From: Alphaproteobacteria bacterium
GTDB lineage: Bacteria; Pseudomonadota; Alphaproteobacteria; Micavibrionales; Micavibrionaceae
Assembly: GCA_028289285.1 (NCBI GenBank)
Contig: JANQRF010000004.1
Coordinates: forward strand, 1-64,000
DNA: 64,000 nucleotides
Reading direction: 5' to 3'
Positions 53,131-61,675 of the stretch are shown here, one piece after another. Below the pieces are notes generated by a model that was not told the origin of the DNA, ran no database searches, and was given only the letters and a program-made list of their open reading frames with translations. The position numbers and the translations under genes were made by a program. Position 1 is the stretch's first letter; each line of letters begins with the position of its first letter.

Positions 53131-54135
53131 TTATAGCCGAATTGCATGGATCACCATGCGCCCGTCTTCATCTGAAAATGCTTTTAAATATTCTTTCCCG
53201 GCTTTCTGAACGGCCTCTTGCATGGCCTCAACCGGGAATTTGAACGAGTTATCAATCACAAAATTATCGCCTGTACGAATCTCGATCTTTTCATCAAACA
53301 TGTAAAAAGATTGATCTTCTAATGCTTGGGCGATGTGGCAAAACTGATAGCTTTTTGGAAACCATGCCATCGCATAGCGCCACGCATCCGGATCAAATCC
53401 GGGTTGATCGAACAGCACCTCTCTTTTAATGCCGTGCATCATCGCAATTTCGAACTCCTGGTGCGCCGGGTGGATATAATCCTGGTAGAGAAGCTGGCGG
53501 TCTTGTGTGGCTTCAAGCCCGATAAAAGCAATCGTGCCGCGCGGAAAGTTTTGAGCAAAATGTGTGATTTGCCGGGCCATAAGATCGATGGCATCTGGTG
53601 TTTCTGGCCGCGCTTCAAAATTACCGATCGTTCCGCCCATAAATAAAACGGCGATATCATCGCGGTGAGAGAGTGGCATGGACGGCGTCATAAAATCATG
53701 ACAGACGGCAAGCCCGTTTATACCCGGGAAAAGACTTTCAATATCTTTTTTGCAGCTGCCTGCATAGGCGGCGTTTAAATCAACCGCGTTGTAACGCTTG
53801 ATCGTTTTGTAAGATTCAATGAGCGGGGCGGTGTTTCTAAGCGCGGCCGTGCCGCAGCCAAGATCAACGATGGTCCCGCGCGGCGCGCTTAAAGCTGCCA
53901 TTTCATCGCAGTAATTTTGAATAATGCCCTGCTGTTTTTTGAGCATGTTTGTCGGGCCTGAAATTTTCTCCCATTTCCGCCAGAGCACAGCGCCTTGCAC
54001 CGGGTCGCCGTCATAAAGCGGTTCCAGATATTGATATTTTTCCATGTGCGCCCAGCGCTTTCTGCGAAACCAGTCATAGGTATCGCTATAGAACGCCGCT
54101 GGTCTGGCTGTTTGTTTAAGATGTTGAAGCTGCAT
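53131..54135 (-). CDS. EgtD-like SAM-dependent methyltransferase (L-histidine N-alpha-methyltransferase family)
   Basis: 334 residues from the ATG at 54135 (AAGGAG ribosome binding site); a TTG at 54168 is unlikely. The SAM site is GTIVDLGCGTAALR. The GGTIGNFEARPE segment matches the EgtD substrate loop with Asn. Near the end is VIDNSFKF, where most EgtD enzymes have a glutamate (E-x-S-x-K); here the position is Asp. So the substrate could differ from histidine. No egtB or other ergothioneine gene is near. It overlaps the XRE regulator gene by 20 bases, so both are made from one message. Confidence 0.8.
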   Translation of the reverse strand: MQLQHLKQTARPAAFYSDTYDWFRRKRWAHMEKYQYLEPLYDGDPVQGAVLWRKWEKISGPTNMLKKQQGIIQNYCDEMAALSAPRGTIVDLGCGTAALRNTAPLIESYKTIKRYNAVDLNAAYAGSCKKDIESLFPGINGLAVCHDFMTPSMPLSHRDDIAVLFMGGTIGNFEARPETPDAIDLMARQITHFAQNFPRGTIAFIGLEATQDRQLLYQDYIHPAHQEFEIAMMHGIKREVLFDQPGFDPDAWRYAMAWFPKSYQFCHIAQALEDQSFYMFDEKIEIRTGDNFVIDNSFKFPVEAMQEAVQKAGKEYLKAFSDEDGRMVIHAIRL

Positions 54136-54787
54136 CCGGGCTCCTTGCATGCGTCCAGCTTTGCGCAAATTGCGCGCGCTGGGCCTGGGCTATTTTTTTA
54201 TCGTTAATAAGATGAACGGTGACATCCTCATCAAATAAAAGAAAAGCGAGATTATCTCCGAACACGTAAAACGGAACAGACTGAAACTCTTTTTCCGGGA
54301 TCCATTTATACGCCGCATAATCGGATGCGATAAAATTCGTATCGCCTTCTTTGATTAAAATTTTGAAATTGTAATTACCTTTGATCCCGCGCATACGGTC
54401 CGAATAATCATCATCGGCCTCCTGTCCCATATGCTCGGTGAAAAGCGCTTCATCGACATTGGAGACACAAAATTCGCCGCCGACATCGCGCGCCGTTTCA
54501 TAGACAAGATCCATAAATTCAATAAAGCCCGTCTGCCCGCGAAAGGTTTTTGTATTAAGCGTTTTGCGTTTCACGCCTTCATCGGGCGTAAAGGTGAGCC
54601 CTTCCAGATCTATATAATACGCAATCTTTTCGAGGTTCTGGGCGGACATCCCGCTTTTCCCGGACAGGTAATTGGAGATCATCTGCTTGGAAACGCCGAC
54701 TTTTTCCGCCAGATCGCTGCCGCTCCAGCCGATCAGTCCGATGGCTGCACGCACCTGTGAGGGGGTAAAAAAGCTTGTCAAAGTCAA
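54116..54787 (-). CDS. XRE regulator with TrmB/PLD-like C-terminal domain, copy 1
   Basis: 223 residues. Helix-turn-helix at about 10-60 (PSQVRAAIGLIGWSGSDLAE, VSKQMISNYLSGKSG). A short link with LTFTPDEGVKRK leads to a C-terminal domain (about 80-215): FRGQTGFIEFMDLVYETARDV, FKILIKEGDTNFIASDYAAYK, WIPEKEF, VPFYVFGDNLAFLLFDE, and a final INDKKIAQAQRAQFAQSW. The C-terminal pattern matches TrmB/PLD-like ligand-binding domains (inference), and two paralogues with the same layout are at 57753 and 62185. It heads an operon with the EgtD-like gene and is divergent from the 84-residue gene at 54891. Confidence 0.88.
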   Translation of the reverse strand: MTLTSFFTPSQVRAAIGLIGWSGSDLAEKVGVSKQMISNYLSGKSGMSAQNLEKIAYYIDLEGLTFTPDEGVKRKTLNTKTFRGQTGFIEFMDLVYETARDVGGEFCVSNVDEALFTEHMGQEADDDYSDRMRGIKGNYNFKILIKEGDTNFIASDYAAYKWIPEKEFQSVPFYVFGDNLAFLLFDEDVTVHLINDKKIAQAQRAQFAQSWTHARSPDAASTS

Positions 54788-54890
54788 TCTCCACTGGATT
54801 TTTTTAATTTTGTTAACACTTTTTTAAGAAAATAAGCGTAAAAAGTCAACTACTGTTTGACAAAGTATGGTGCGTATAGAGGAGAGAGAC

Positions 54891-55145
54891 ATGCTGAAAC
54901 TGAATATGATTGGGCGAAAGGCCGTGAAGATTTTGACCCCGAATAACGACAATCAAAAGGAAATATCCTTTTTCGATGTCAAAGAGCTGTATGACGCGGC
55001 TTTTGCCGAAAAAGACCGGATCGGTGGCAATTTAAAGAGATTTGCCCGTCTTTTGGCCCAGGCGCAGGCTTTAGAAGCCAGATATCGTGCCCAGAGCGCA
55101 CTGGCTGAAATAGATGCTTTTGAGAAAAAATGGGGGACAGGTTAA
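54891..55145 (+). CDS. Small helical protein divergent from XRE copy 1
   Basis: 84 residues from the ATG at 54891, which follows GAGGAGAGAGAC; an ATG at 54867 is an alternative. Mostly helical (FDVKELYDAAFAEKDRIG, FARLLAQAQALEARYRAQSALAEIDAFEKKW), no membrane segment, not recognised. A TTGACA sits at 54857-54862, inside a GTCAA/TTGAC inverted repeat (54845-54861), a possible operator for the divergent XRE regulator. Its size and placement parallel the 125-residue genes beside XRE copies 2 and 3, though I see no clear sequence kinship. Confidence 0.65.
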   Translation: MLKLNMIGRKAVKILTPNNDNQKEISFFDVKELYDAAFAEKDRIGGNLKRFARLLAQAQALEARYRAQSALAEIDAFEKKWGTG

Positions 55146-55191
55146 TTTAAGAAGTTTCATCCCACACAGAATATAAGCTTTTCCCCACACA

Positions 55192-55234
55192 AAAATCCCC
55201 GCCGGAGACTTTCCCCCTTTCCGGCGGGGATTTT
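55192..55234. terminator. Strong bidirectional intrinsic terminator
   Basis: A perfect 15-base stem AAAATCCCCGCCGGA / TCCGGCGGGGATTTT with a 13-base loop and T/A-tracts on both sides. It follows the 84-residue gene. The remaining about 210 bases up to 55448 show no gene. Confidence 0.92.
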
Positions 55235-55447
55235 GTTAAAATTTAAAACAAACACATCCCAAATCCGAAACGAAAGTATTTGTCATAATTCATTAACCGT
55301 GATCTAATGAGTGAGTGCGGTTGCATGTTTAAAGCGGCTCCCTTGAAGAAAGCTGCAGGCATGACCGGGAAAAAATAAAACAAGATAAAAAAACGCCGCA
55401 CGAACAACGAACCTGAAACAACATAGTTTGATGAAGGGGTGGGTGCC

Positions 55448-56047
55448 ATGCTTCACAGGTCGTACGGATCGCTGGATCAGTATAAGCTCTGTCAACAGCC
55501 TCAGAAAACCAGCTGGGGCGTTCGCAAGATTATTCTCTGCGCAGTCTTTTTGGCTGCCTGCATTTATTTTGCGCTGATGGTGGTGTCTGCGGCTGCAGCG
55601 CCCATTCCGCCCCTTGATAAATACACATACAATTCTCCTTTCTCTTCCTCTTCAGGCGAAGCTTCTTCAGCAGATCCATGCCTTCCCCTTCTCTCCTCTG
55701 TCTCGATGGAAGTGGATTTGCCTTCGCCTGTACATCGTCCGTCTGCAATCATCCCCTCAAAGTCCTCAAAAGCCGGCGGATCAAAAAAGGCAGCCCGTGC
55801 TGTCATGGTACTTGGCCTGGTTCTGGGTAAACGCTATGCCCTCAAACCTGAAGTTTATCCGGACCTTAAAACAGCCAGTGCCACCGGCAAGGTGCAAAAA
55901 CCGCCTAAGCCTGTCCGTAAGCCACAGCGCAGTTCAGCCCTTTCTGTCGCGGCTTATCGTCAGTGTAAGGCAGAGCACCTTCTTCAAAACGCAAATGCCG
56001 GTCACAGCCTTGTTCGAACCGGGCAGGGAGGTATGACGACGCATTAA
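55448..56047 (+). CDS. Hypothetical protein with N-terminal membrane segment
   Basis: 199 residues from the ATG at 55448, with GAAGGGG upstream. One hydrophobic helix (IILCAVFLAACIYFALMVVSAAAAP) is followed by a Ser/Pro/Lys-rich, probably disordered periplasmic part (FSSSSGEASSADPC, KPPKPVRKPQRSS). A signal peptide with cleavage after AAAA is also possible. Not recognised, and a competing open frame on the same strand (55614-56036) exists, so I am only moderately sure. A terminator follows at 56094. Confidence 0.5.
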   Translation: MLHRSYGSLDQYKLCQQPQKTSWGVRKIILCAVFLAACIYFALMVVSAAAAPIPPLDKYTYNSPFSSSSGEASSADPCLPLLSSVSMEVDLPSPVHRPSAIIPSKSSKAGGSKKAARAVMVLGLVLGKRYALKPEVYPDLKTASATGKVQKPPKPVRKPQRSSALSVAAYRQCKAEHLLQNANAGHSLVRTGQGGMTTH

Positions 56048-56093
56048 AGCTGCCTTTAAAAAAACCGCGCACCATAGTCCCTCGCGCGAGCTT

Positions 56094-56153
56094 AAATATC
56101 CCCGGCCACCAAAAAGGATTGTCCTCTCCTTGTCCCCTTGGCCGGGGATATTT
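56094..56153 (+). terminator. Intrinsic terminator with perfect 15-base stem
   Basis: AAATATCCCCGGCCA (56094-56108) pairs with TGGCCGGGGATATTT (56139-56153) across a 30-base loop. It lies between the hypothetical gene and the universal stress protein gene and ends in a T-rich stretch. Confidence 0.85.
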
Positions 56154-56239
56154 TATATCCGGTTTTCGTTCCGGTTTTTGTTTTCCGGGCCTGCCGGATT
56201 TGGTATGACTATGGAAGTGAAACAAAAAAGGGCAGATAC

Positions 56240-57157
56240 ATGGCGCAGTTTAAAAAAATCCTGTTTGTGATTGATGAAGGGAATATGCGTGATGAGGCTT
56301 TCACGCAGGCAGTGCAAACGGCTTCACAAAACGGCGCTGCTTTAAGCGTTCTCGCGCTGCATCCTGCTTTTCCGCAGGATATGGACCATGTTGCGCTGGC
56401 ATTTCGCCAGGCGATGGAATCGAAATTTGCAAAAAAACTCGACGAGCTGGGGTTTGAAGGATCTTCCGCGCTGGAATTTTCCTGCGAAGGGCCGCACTTT
56501 ATTACCATCATCCGCAAAGTCATTGAAGACGGGTACGATCTGCTTATAAAAGCGGCGCAGGACCCTGGCGGGCAAAAGCGGAGAGGCTTTAAGTCCTTGG
56601 ATATGAGTCTCTTGCGCAAATGCCCCTGCCCGCTCTGGCTGTACCGCCCGCTTCAAAATGCGATCAGCCCGTCTCTTGCGGTCTGTATAGATCCTTTAAG
56701 TGAAGAACCTGAAGGGCGCGATCTTGGCGTACAGCTTTTAAAAAACGCAGCAGCCTTATCTGAAAATTTTAAAACGAACTATGTGGTTTTATCCTGCTGG
56801 GATTTTGAATATGAAGGTTTTGCGCGTAACGCCCCTTTTGCGAAAATGGAAGATTCCAAAGTAGATGCGATGATTGAAGACATACGCGTGCGTCATGAAC
56901 AGGCTTTAAAAGAGATGATAACGCAAGCCGATGTGCCTGCCCCTGCGGACGTTATTTGTAAAAGAGGTGAACCCGGTGATGTTATTCCTGCTTACACAGA
57001 TGCGGAAAATATTGATATTCTCATGATGGGAACGGTCGCCCGGACAGGTATTCCGGGCTTTTTCATTGGCAATACAGCTGAGAATATTATCCGTACCCTT
57101 AATTGCAGTTTATTTGCGATGAAGCCGGACGGGTTTATTTCCCCTGTTAAGGCTTAA
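56240..57157 (+). CDS. Tandem-domain universal stress protein (UspE-like)
   Basis: 305 residues from the ATG at 56240; the earlier in-frame region overlaps the terminator and is rejected. Two UspA domains: the first begins FKKILFVIDEGNMRDEAF, the second SPSLAVCIDPLSEEPEGRDLG. The nucleotide loop of the second is MMGTVARTGIPGFFIGNTAENIIR, the G-x2-G-x9-G(S/T) type, while in the first (QKRRGFKSLDMSLLRKCPCPLWLY) it is degenerate. Relatives respond to stress and bind ATP or lipids. A terminator follows directly. Confidence 0.93.
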   Translation: MAQFKKILFVIDEGNMRDEAFTQAVQTASQNGAALSVLALHPAFPQDMDHVALAFRQAMESKFAKKLDELGFEGSSALEFSCEGPHFITIIRKVIEDGYDLLIKAAQDPGGQKRRGFKSLDMSLLRKCPCPLWLYRPLQNAISPSLAVCIDPLSEEPEGRDLGVQLLKNAAALSENFKTNYVVLSCWDFEYEGFARNAPFAKMEDSKVDAMIEDIRVRHEQALKEMITQADVPAPADVICKRGEPGDVIPAYTDAENIDILMMGTVARTGIPGFFIGNTAENIIRTLNCSLFAMKPDGFISPVKA

Positions 57158-57160
57158 AGA

Positions 57161-57198
57161 AAAACCGGCTGCGAAGGGGAGGGTCGCAACCGGTTTTT
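57161..57198. terminator. Intrinsic terminator after the Usp gene
   Basis: AAAACCGGCTGCGA pairs with TCGCAACCGGTTTT with one mismatch, then a T-tract. It stands between the convergent Usp gene and the 125-residue gene and could serve both. Confidence 0.85.
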
Positions 57199-57219
57199 AG
57201 TTTCGGGGATGAAATTTTT

Positions 57220-57597
57220 TTAATGTCTATTATCGTTTGAATGACCGCCGTAATATTCACAGGCTAGCCGCACCAAATCCCGGTAATTGCGCATTGCATC
57301 CAGGTATAACGAAGCTTTGACGCGCGCCTGTTCACGCAACTGCCGACCTGTCTCAGCGCGCGTTGGTTGCAGCGCGCTGATGACGGCTTCATGTGCTTCC
57401 CATTGCCTGTAGTCCTGAATAGAAAGTCTTGCTGCCCGGCGCGCCCGGTCAAGAAGCTCAGAGGCTTCCTTAACTGCCATATAGTCAATTCGATGTTGTC
57501 CTGCCGCTTTTTTCAGCGTGCGGATCACGCGGTTTGCCTCTTCAGGCTTTAAGCGGTTTCTGATCCGCTCAAAGAATGTTTCCGTTGGTAGTTTCAT
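57220..57597 (-). CDS. 125-residue helical protein, paralogue A
   Basis: 125 residues from the ATG at 57597 (MKLPTETFFERIRNRL). Its paralogue at 63196 has the same length and is about 60 percent identical without gaps. Near-identical blocks are the first 16 residues, YMAVKEASELLDR, and KASLYLDAMRNYRDLVRL near the C-terminus. The composition is basic and helical, with no membrane segment. I do not recognise it. It is divergent from XRE copy 2, 155 bases away, in the same arrangement as paralogue B and XRE copy 3. Confidence 0.85.
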   Translation of the reverse strand: MKLPTETFFERIRNRLKPEEANRVIRTLKKAAGQHRIDYMAVKEASELLDRARRAARLSIQDYRQWEAHEAVISALQPTRAETGRQLREQARVKASLYLDAMRNYRDLVRLACEYYGGHSNDNRH

Positions 57598-57752
57598 AAT
57601 GTGCCCCCACATCTCTCTTAAAAGTTAAAATATTAATACTTTTGTTCGAACCATTTATTTAATTACATAATCCAAACATGACGACGTTTATACTGGACAA
57701 ACCCTTAATGAATGGTTAAGAACATAGAAAAATTATTCTATAGAATAAAAAA

Positions 57753-58394
57753 ATGATTACACCAAACCAGATCAGAGCAGCCAGAGCCCTTCTGAATTTA
57801 GGCCAAGGCGATATTCATGAAGGCACAGGAATCACGGTTTCTGCGCTTTCAAATATTGAAAAGGGGAAGACCACCCCAACATCTACGACACTCGATACAT
57901 TGCAAAAATATTTTGAAGGCAATGGAATTGAATTTCTTACAAATGACGGTGTGCATTTCAAGCCCGGAGAGAGAACCTACCGGGGCACGTCAGGCATTCA
58001 GAAATTCTTTGATGATGTTTATATTACAGCCAAAAACGAAGGCGGCGAAATATGCATTTTTAACGGCGTGCCCGATCTTTTGATTAAATGGCTTGGTGAA
58101 GGTTTCTACCAAATGCATGCAGAACGCATGTCTAAAATTAAAAAGAACTTTAAATTTAAAATTATCGTTGAAAAAGGCGAAGATAATTTGATCGCCTCAG
58201 GCTTTGCTGAATACAGAGCATTTCCAAAAGAGAAATTTTCAGATCAAACAATTTATATCTTTGGTAATAAAACAGGGTTTTTTGATTTTACCAATGACGA
58301 TGTTTTTATATCTGTTTCAAAAGATATAAAACGGACGAAATCGCAGCGCGTGTTATTTGATTTTGCTTGGGAAAAAGCGGACAAAATCAAATGA
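57753..58394 (+). CDS. XRE regulator with TrmB/PLD-like C-terminal domain, copy 2
   Basis: 213 residues. HTH in about 5-60 (ITPNQIRAARALLNLGQGDIH, VSALSNIEKGKTTP), the link IEFLTNDGVHFKPG, and a C-terminal domain (about 75-205): YRGTSGIQKFFDDVYITAKNEG, FKIIVEKGEDNLIASGFAEYR, QTIYIFGNKTGFFDF. The layout equals copies 1 and 3. The stop overlaps the GNAT gene start by 4 bases (ATGA). The gene is AT-rich, with an AT-rich upstream gap. Confidence 0.88.
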   Translation: MITPNQIRAARALLNLGQGDIHEGTGITVSALSNIEKGKTTPTSTTLDTLQKYFEGNGIEFLTNDGVHFKPGERTYRGTSGIQKFFDDVYITAKNEGGEICIFNGVPDLLIKWLGEGFYQMHAERMSKIKKNFKFKIIVEKGEDNLIASGFAEYRAFPKEKFSDQTIYIFGNKTGFFDFTNDDVFISVSKDIKRTKSQRVLFDFAWEKADKIK

Positions 58395-58951
58395 ATACGG
58401 TAACGCATTTAACAATTTCAAAGGAAGAATGGGATTCCAGAACATATCTAAGTTTTCCCAAGCCTTTTGAACTCACTAAAATCAAGCCGGATTTCGATGT
58501 ATTTTTAACACAGACGGCACAGATAGAACCTGACTGGCCCTTGCGCAATGAATACCAGGAAAATGCCGCTAGAGCCCGGACAAATATTGAGGGCATGAAT
58601 GCCCGCATGTGGATATTTGAAATAAGCGAAAACCCTGTTGGATTTTGCAGTCTTGTTGCAGATAATCTGAATGACGCCTTTAATGCTTGTGCAGACTTAC
58701 AGCATCGCAAGGTCGCAGAGATACATAAAATAGGGGTTTACGAGGGCTTAACCGGGCAAAAGCTGGGACACCGCTTTGTGCCGGAAATAATGCGAAAAAT
58801 ATTCGGTGAACTTGACTATGCAGATATTTATCTCAATACGCGTAGCTCAAACCGGATTAACTCTGTACCTTTCTACCAGAGTTTGGGATACCGGATTGTA
58901 AAAACAGAAAATCTCTCGGAATTTAGGCCTAGTGAGCTTCATGCCGCCTAA
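58391..58951 (+). CDS. GNAT-family acetyltransferase coupled to XRE copy 2
   Basis: 186 residues from the ATG at 58391. GNAT features: KVAEIHKIGVYEGLTGQKLGHRF (beta-4 and acetyl-CoA loop Q-K-L-G-H) and YLNTRSSNRINSVPFYQSLGYRIV at the end (N...FY...LG). The substrate is unknown. Coupled to the regulator, which may control it or act with it. It overlaps the DnaJ-like membrane gene by 4 bases at the 3' end. Confidence 0.9.
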   Translation: MNTVTHLTISKEEWDSRTYLSFPKPFELTKIKPDFDVFLTQTAQIEPDWPLRNEYQENAARARTNIEGMNARMWIFEISENPVGFCSLVADNLNDAFNACADLQHRKVAEIHKIGVYEGLTGQKLGHRFVPEIMRKIFGELDYADIYLNTRSSNRINSVPFYQSLGYRIVKTENLSEFRPSELHAA

Positions 58952-60573
58952 AGCCCTAAAATCCCGCGCAGGGCGGTGTACCAGTGCGGCGTTGCGCTTG
59001 CGCCAATATGCACGGTCAGCTCGATCATAATCAAATACACAATCGCCCCGCCTGCATAACCCCACCAGCCGGACGATCTTGTTTTCGGCATAAGTTTTTT
59101 CTTTTGATTGGCATTGACCAGATGACCGAGCGCATTTTGAAGTGCGCGCTTGGCGGTCAGCTGAATAGAAAGCGTTGTGATGGTTCCGCCGATGAAAATA
59201 ATAATAAGGTCGATCAGAATATGCAGGTTTTCATCTGGAATATGCGGCGCAATCAGGCCGCGTAAAGGCCCCAGATAATAGCTGCCGTAAAAGGCTGCGA
59301 CCAAAACAAGTCCAAGCGCAAGACCTGTATAGCGGGGTTTCCGGGTAATAAGGGCCATGGCCTGATCGGCGTTTTTGGCAATCACCTTGGCTGTTTTTGC
59401 CTGTAAGCCTAAGCCGAATTTCTGGTGGAGCGCAGCCGCCGTTTCCCGCACGGATTTTTGGGCACCCATTAATAAAGCCTGTCCGATTAATCTGTATTTT
59501 GAGGCCAGGCGAATATTTTCACTGACATTGCCCTTACCTTGCGCGGCGGCCTGTAAGCGTGCCAGGCCGGGCGCAGTGATCTTTTCTAAAAAAGGCGACA
59601 TATCTGAAAGCTGCGCATCATAGCCATATAAATTCGCTTTGATGGTTTTTTTGCCTTTCAGCGAGAATGAAATCTCTCCTGCCGGGAATTTTAAATCATA
59701 GAGAACGCCCAGCGTGTTCGGATCATCTTCAATAGGCGCAGAGCTAATTTTAACCGTTTCACTTTCGGTCAGTTTTTGCGGCGCGCGGTCCAGCGTTTCA
59801 ATCAGGCCTTTGGGTAGATGCTTGCGGTCAAATTCAAAATGCGGGTCTGCCTGCACGGATAAATGCACAACATGGGTATGCCAGCCTGTGCCGCCACATG
59901 AGGTGCAGATTGCATAGCCCGTGCCCTTGCACTGCCGGCAGGTGATTTTGCCTGTGCCATGGCAAAGTGTGCAGCGTATTTGCCCGCGCCCCTGACATTT
60001 TGTGCAGGTTTGCATCTGTCCGTTTGCGCCTGTTATCTGTCCGCTGCCCCGGCAGGCCGGGCAGGTGATTGTCGTGGCGCCGTGGCATTGAGGGCATTTT
60101 TCCTGGCGCAGACCGTTGCAGCGCGGGCAGGCTGTCTTCCCCTGGCCATGGCAGGTCGTGCAGTTTTCACTCCAGCTGTAATCCTCGCTGATATCACTGA
60201 TGGCGAAACTTTTTTGTTTCAGGCCAAACCCTGAATCATCACGATCTAAAAGATGTTTTAAAAGCGCGCTGCGTTTAGATGGCTGCCCGATTGAATCTAA
60301 AATCGTTTTATCGATCCGGCGCTGCATATCGGCTTTGCTTTGAACAACGGTGCCGATGGATTGTTTGCCATTCACCCTCTTTTCGCTTTGCCGGGGTTTG
60401 AGTTCCAGATAGGTCGCGGCTTGTGCATGGCGGACTTCCAGCGCGCTGCTTTCCACCGTTATTGAGTCTGCCTTCAGGCCATTCCCGGCGCATAAAGCCC
60501 GCACGCGTTTAAGCGCGCGGCCTAAAAGCGCAGGGTCTTCGGTTTTATCGAAAGGCGGTCCAGGAACATTCAC
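58948..60573 (-). CDS. DnaJ-like Cys-rich zinc-finger protein with C-terminal membrane helices
   Basis: 541 residues. There is no J-domain. Residues about 138-232 hold a long series of CxxC pairs, mainly CxxCxG(x)G repeats (CTTCHGQGK, CPRCNGL, CPQCHGAT, CPACRGSG, CTKCQGRG, CTLCHGTG, CRQCKGTG, CTSCGGTG), like the DnaJ zinc domain but twice as long. About residues 255-400 form a soluble domain. The end has about three to four membrane helices (YTGLALGLVLVAAFYGSYYL, HILIDLIIIFIGGTITTLS, WGYAGGAIVYLIMIELTVHI). Function unknown; thiol-disulfide or membrane-chaperone activity is possible. Confidence 0.85.
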   Translation of the reverse strand: MNVPGPPFDKTEDPALLGRALKRVRALCAGNGLKADSITVESSALEVRHAQAATYLELKPRQSEKRVNGKQSIGTVVQSKADMQRRIDKTILDSIGQPSKRSALLKHLLDRDDSGFGLKQKSFAISDISEDYSWSENCTTCHGQGKTACPRCNGLRQEKCPQCHGATTITCPACRGSGQITGANGQMQTCTKCQGRGQIRCTLCHGTGKITCRQCKGTGYAICTSCGGTGWHTHVVHLSVQADPHFEFDRKHLPKGLIETLDRAPQKLTESETVKISSAPIEDDPNTLGVLYDLKFPAGEISFSLKGKKTIKANLYGYDAQLSDMSPFLEKITAPGLARLQAAAQGKGNVSENIRLASKYRLIGQALLMGAQKSVRETAAALHQKFGLGLQAKTAKVIAKNADQAMALITRKPRYTGLALGLVLVAAFYGSYYLGPLRGLIAPHIPDENLHILIDLIIIFIGGTITTLSIQLTAKRALQNALGHLVNANQKKKLMPKTRSSGWWGYAGGAIVYLIMIELTVHIGASATPHWYTALRGILGL

Positions 60574-60582
60574 GTGAATAGT

Positions 60583-61281
60583 TTAACTGATTAGGTGCTC
60601 TTTTAAAAATGCGATGCTGCGCGTATCGGCAAGCGCTGCCTTCTCTTCATCGTAATGGTCTCCGCCCTGGCGCGTAAAGGCATGGTCCATGCCCGGATAA
60701 TCATGCAGCGTGATGCTTTCCTGTCCATCCAGCGCGGCGTGGATTTTTTCCTGCGCCTCTTTGGGGACGAACTTATCTTCGCCGGCAATATGCAGCATCA
60801 GCGCGCCTGTCATATTAGAGGCTTCCCCCGTCAGCTCTTCCAGCCCGACGCCGTAATATCCGATAGAGGCATCAATATCACTGCGGCATGCCAGTAGATA
60901 GGCGAGCTTCCCGCCAAGGCAATAACCAAGGCAGCCGACTTTGCCGTTGCCATGCGCATGACCGTGCAAAATATGTTTGGCCGCTTTTAAGTCTTCAATC
61001 CCCTGATCGACATCAAATCTGTTCATCAAATCGAACGCTCTCTCCCATTCTTCTTGTGTTTTATCGGTGAGCTGCACATTCGGCTCCAGGCGCCAGAACA
61101 AGTCAGGCGCGAGCGCTAAAAACCCTTCGGAGGCCAGCCAGTCGCATTTCCCGCGGATGCCTGCATTCACCCCGAATATTTCCTGGATAACAATAACGGT
61201 GCCAGCGGGTGTGCTGTCCGGCTCGGCCAGATAGGCTGAAAACTGTCCGCCATCTTTGGAAGGGACGATGATCCCGGTCAT
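60583..61281 (-). CDS. Dienelactone hydrolase family protein
   Basis: 232 residues from the ATG at 61281 with an AGGAG ribosome binding site; longer frames upstream overlap the divergent gene and are rejected. Alpha/beta hydrolase with a cysteine nucleophile in LGYCLGGKLA, an aspartate in IAGEDKFVP and a histidine in PGMDHAFTR, the DLH triad. Relatives hydrolyse dienelactone and other lactones or esters. Its role here is unknown; no aromatic degradation genes are nearby. Ends 9 bases before the DnaJ-like gene. Confidence 0.93.
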   Translation of the reverse strand: MTGIIVPSKDGGQFSAYLAEPDSTPAGTVIVIQEIFGVNAGIRGKCDWLASEGFLALAPDLFWRLEPNVQLTDKTQEEWERAFDLMNRFDVDQGIEDLKAAKHILHGHAHGNGKVGCLGYCLGGKLAYLLACRSDIDASIGYYGVGLEELTGEASNMTGALMLHIAGEDKFVPKEAQEKIHAALDGQESITLHDYPGMDHAFTRQGGDHYDEEKAALADTRSIAFLKEHLIS

Positions 61282-61368
61282 AACAGATCTCCTTTTTTCC
61301 GTGTTGCTTGGCGCCCCCAGACTACCAAGCCCTTGGCGGCGCGTCCATTTTGTTTTAAACCTATGGGC

Positions 61369-61644
61369 ATGAAATTCAAATTCGATATAGACTGCACGCC
61401 TGAAGAAGCCCGCCGCTTTTTGGGCCTGCCCGATGTCACGCCGATGCAAGACCGGCTGATGGAGGAAATGGAAGAACGCCTGGCCGAGAATATCCGCTCC
61501 ATGGACCCGGAAACCTTTATGAAAAGCTGGTTCCCGGCCGGTATGCAAGGCCTGCAGGAAATGCAAAAAATGTTCTGGTCCCAAATGGGCGTACAAATGC
61601 CCGGTGCAAACACATCAGACGAAGACGAAAAAAAGAAGGCTTAA
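61369..61644 (+). CDS. DUF6489-like small protein
   Basis: 91 residues from the ATG at 61369 (MKFKFDIDCTPEEARRFLGLPDVTP); an ATG at 61363 is also possible. The DCTPEEARRFLGLPDV start, MEERLAENIRSMDPETFMKSWFP in the middle and the Gln/Met-rich GMQGLQEMQKMFW end match a small family named DUF6489 in alphaproteobacteria. Function unknown. It is divergent from the dienelactone hydrolase gene. Confidence 0.82.
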   Translation: MKFKFDIDCTPEEARRFLGLPDVTPMQDRLMEEMEERLAENIRSMDPETFMKSWFPAGMQGLQEMQKMFWSQMGVQMPGANTSDEDEKKKA

Positions 61645-61675
61645 GCAAAATCTTTTACAATATAGTGTTTGGTGT

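Noticed and set aside
55614-56036. 140-residue frame in another phase within the hypothetical gene at 55448
   Set aside because: No ribosome binding site and no domain; the longer frame with an N-terminal membrane segment and AAGGGG site is preferred, with only moderate confidence.
61282-61596. 105-residue N-terminal extension of the dienelactone hydrolase
   Set aside because: It overlaps the divergent DUF6489-like gene, and the ATG at 61281 has a strong ribosome binding site.
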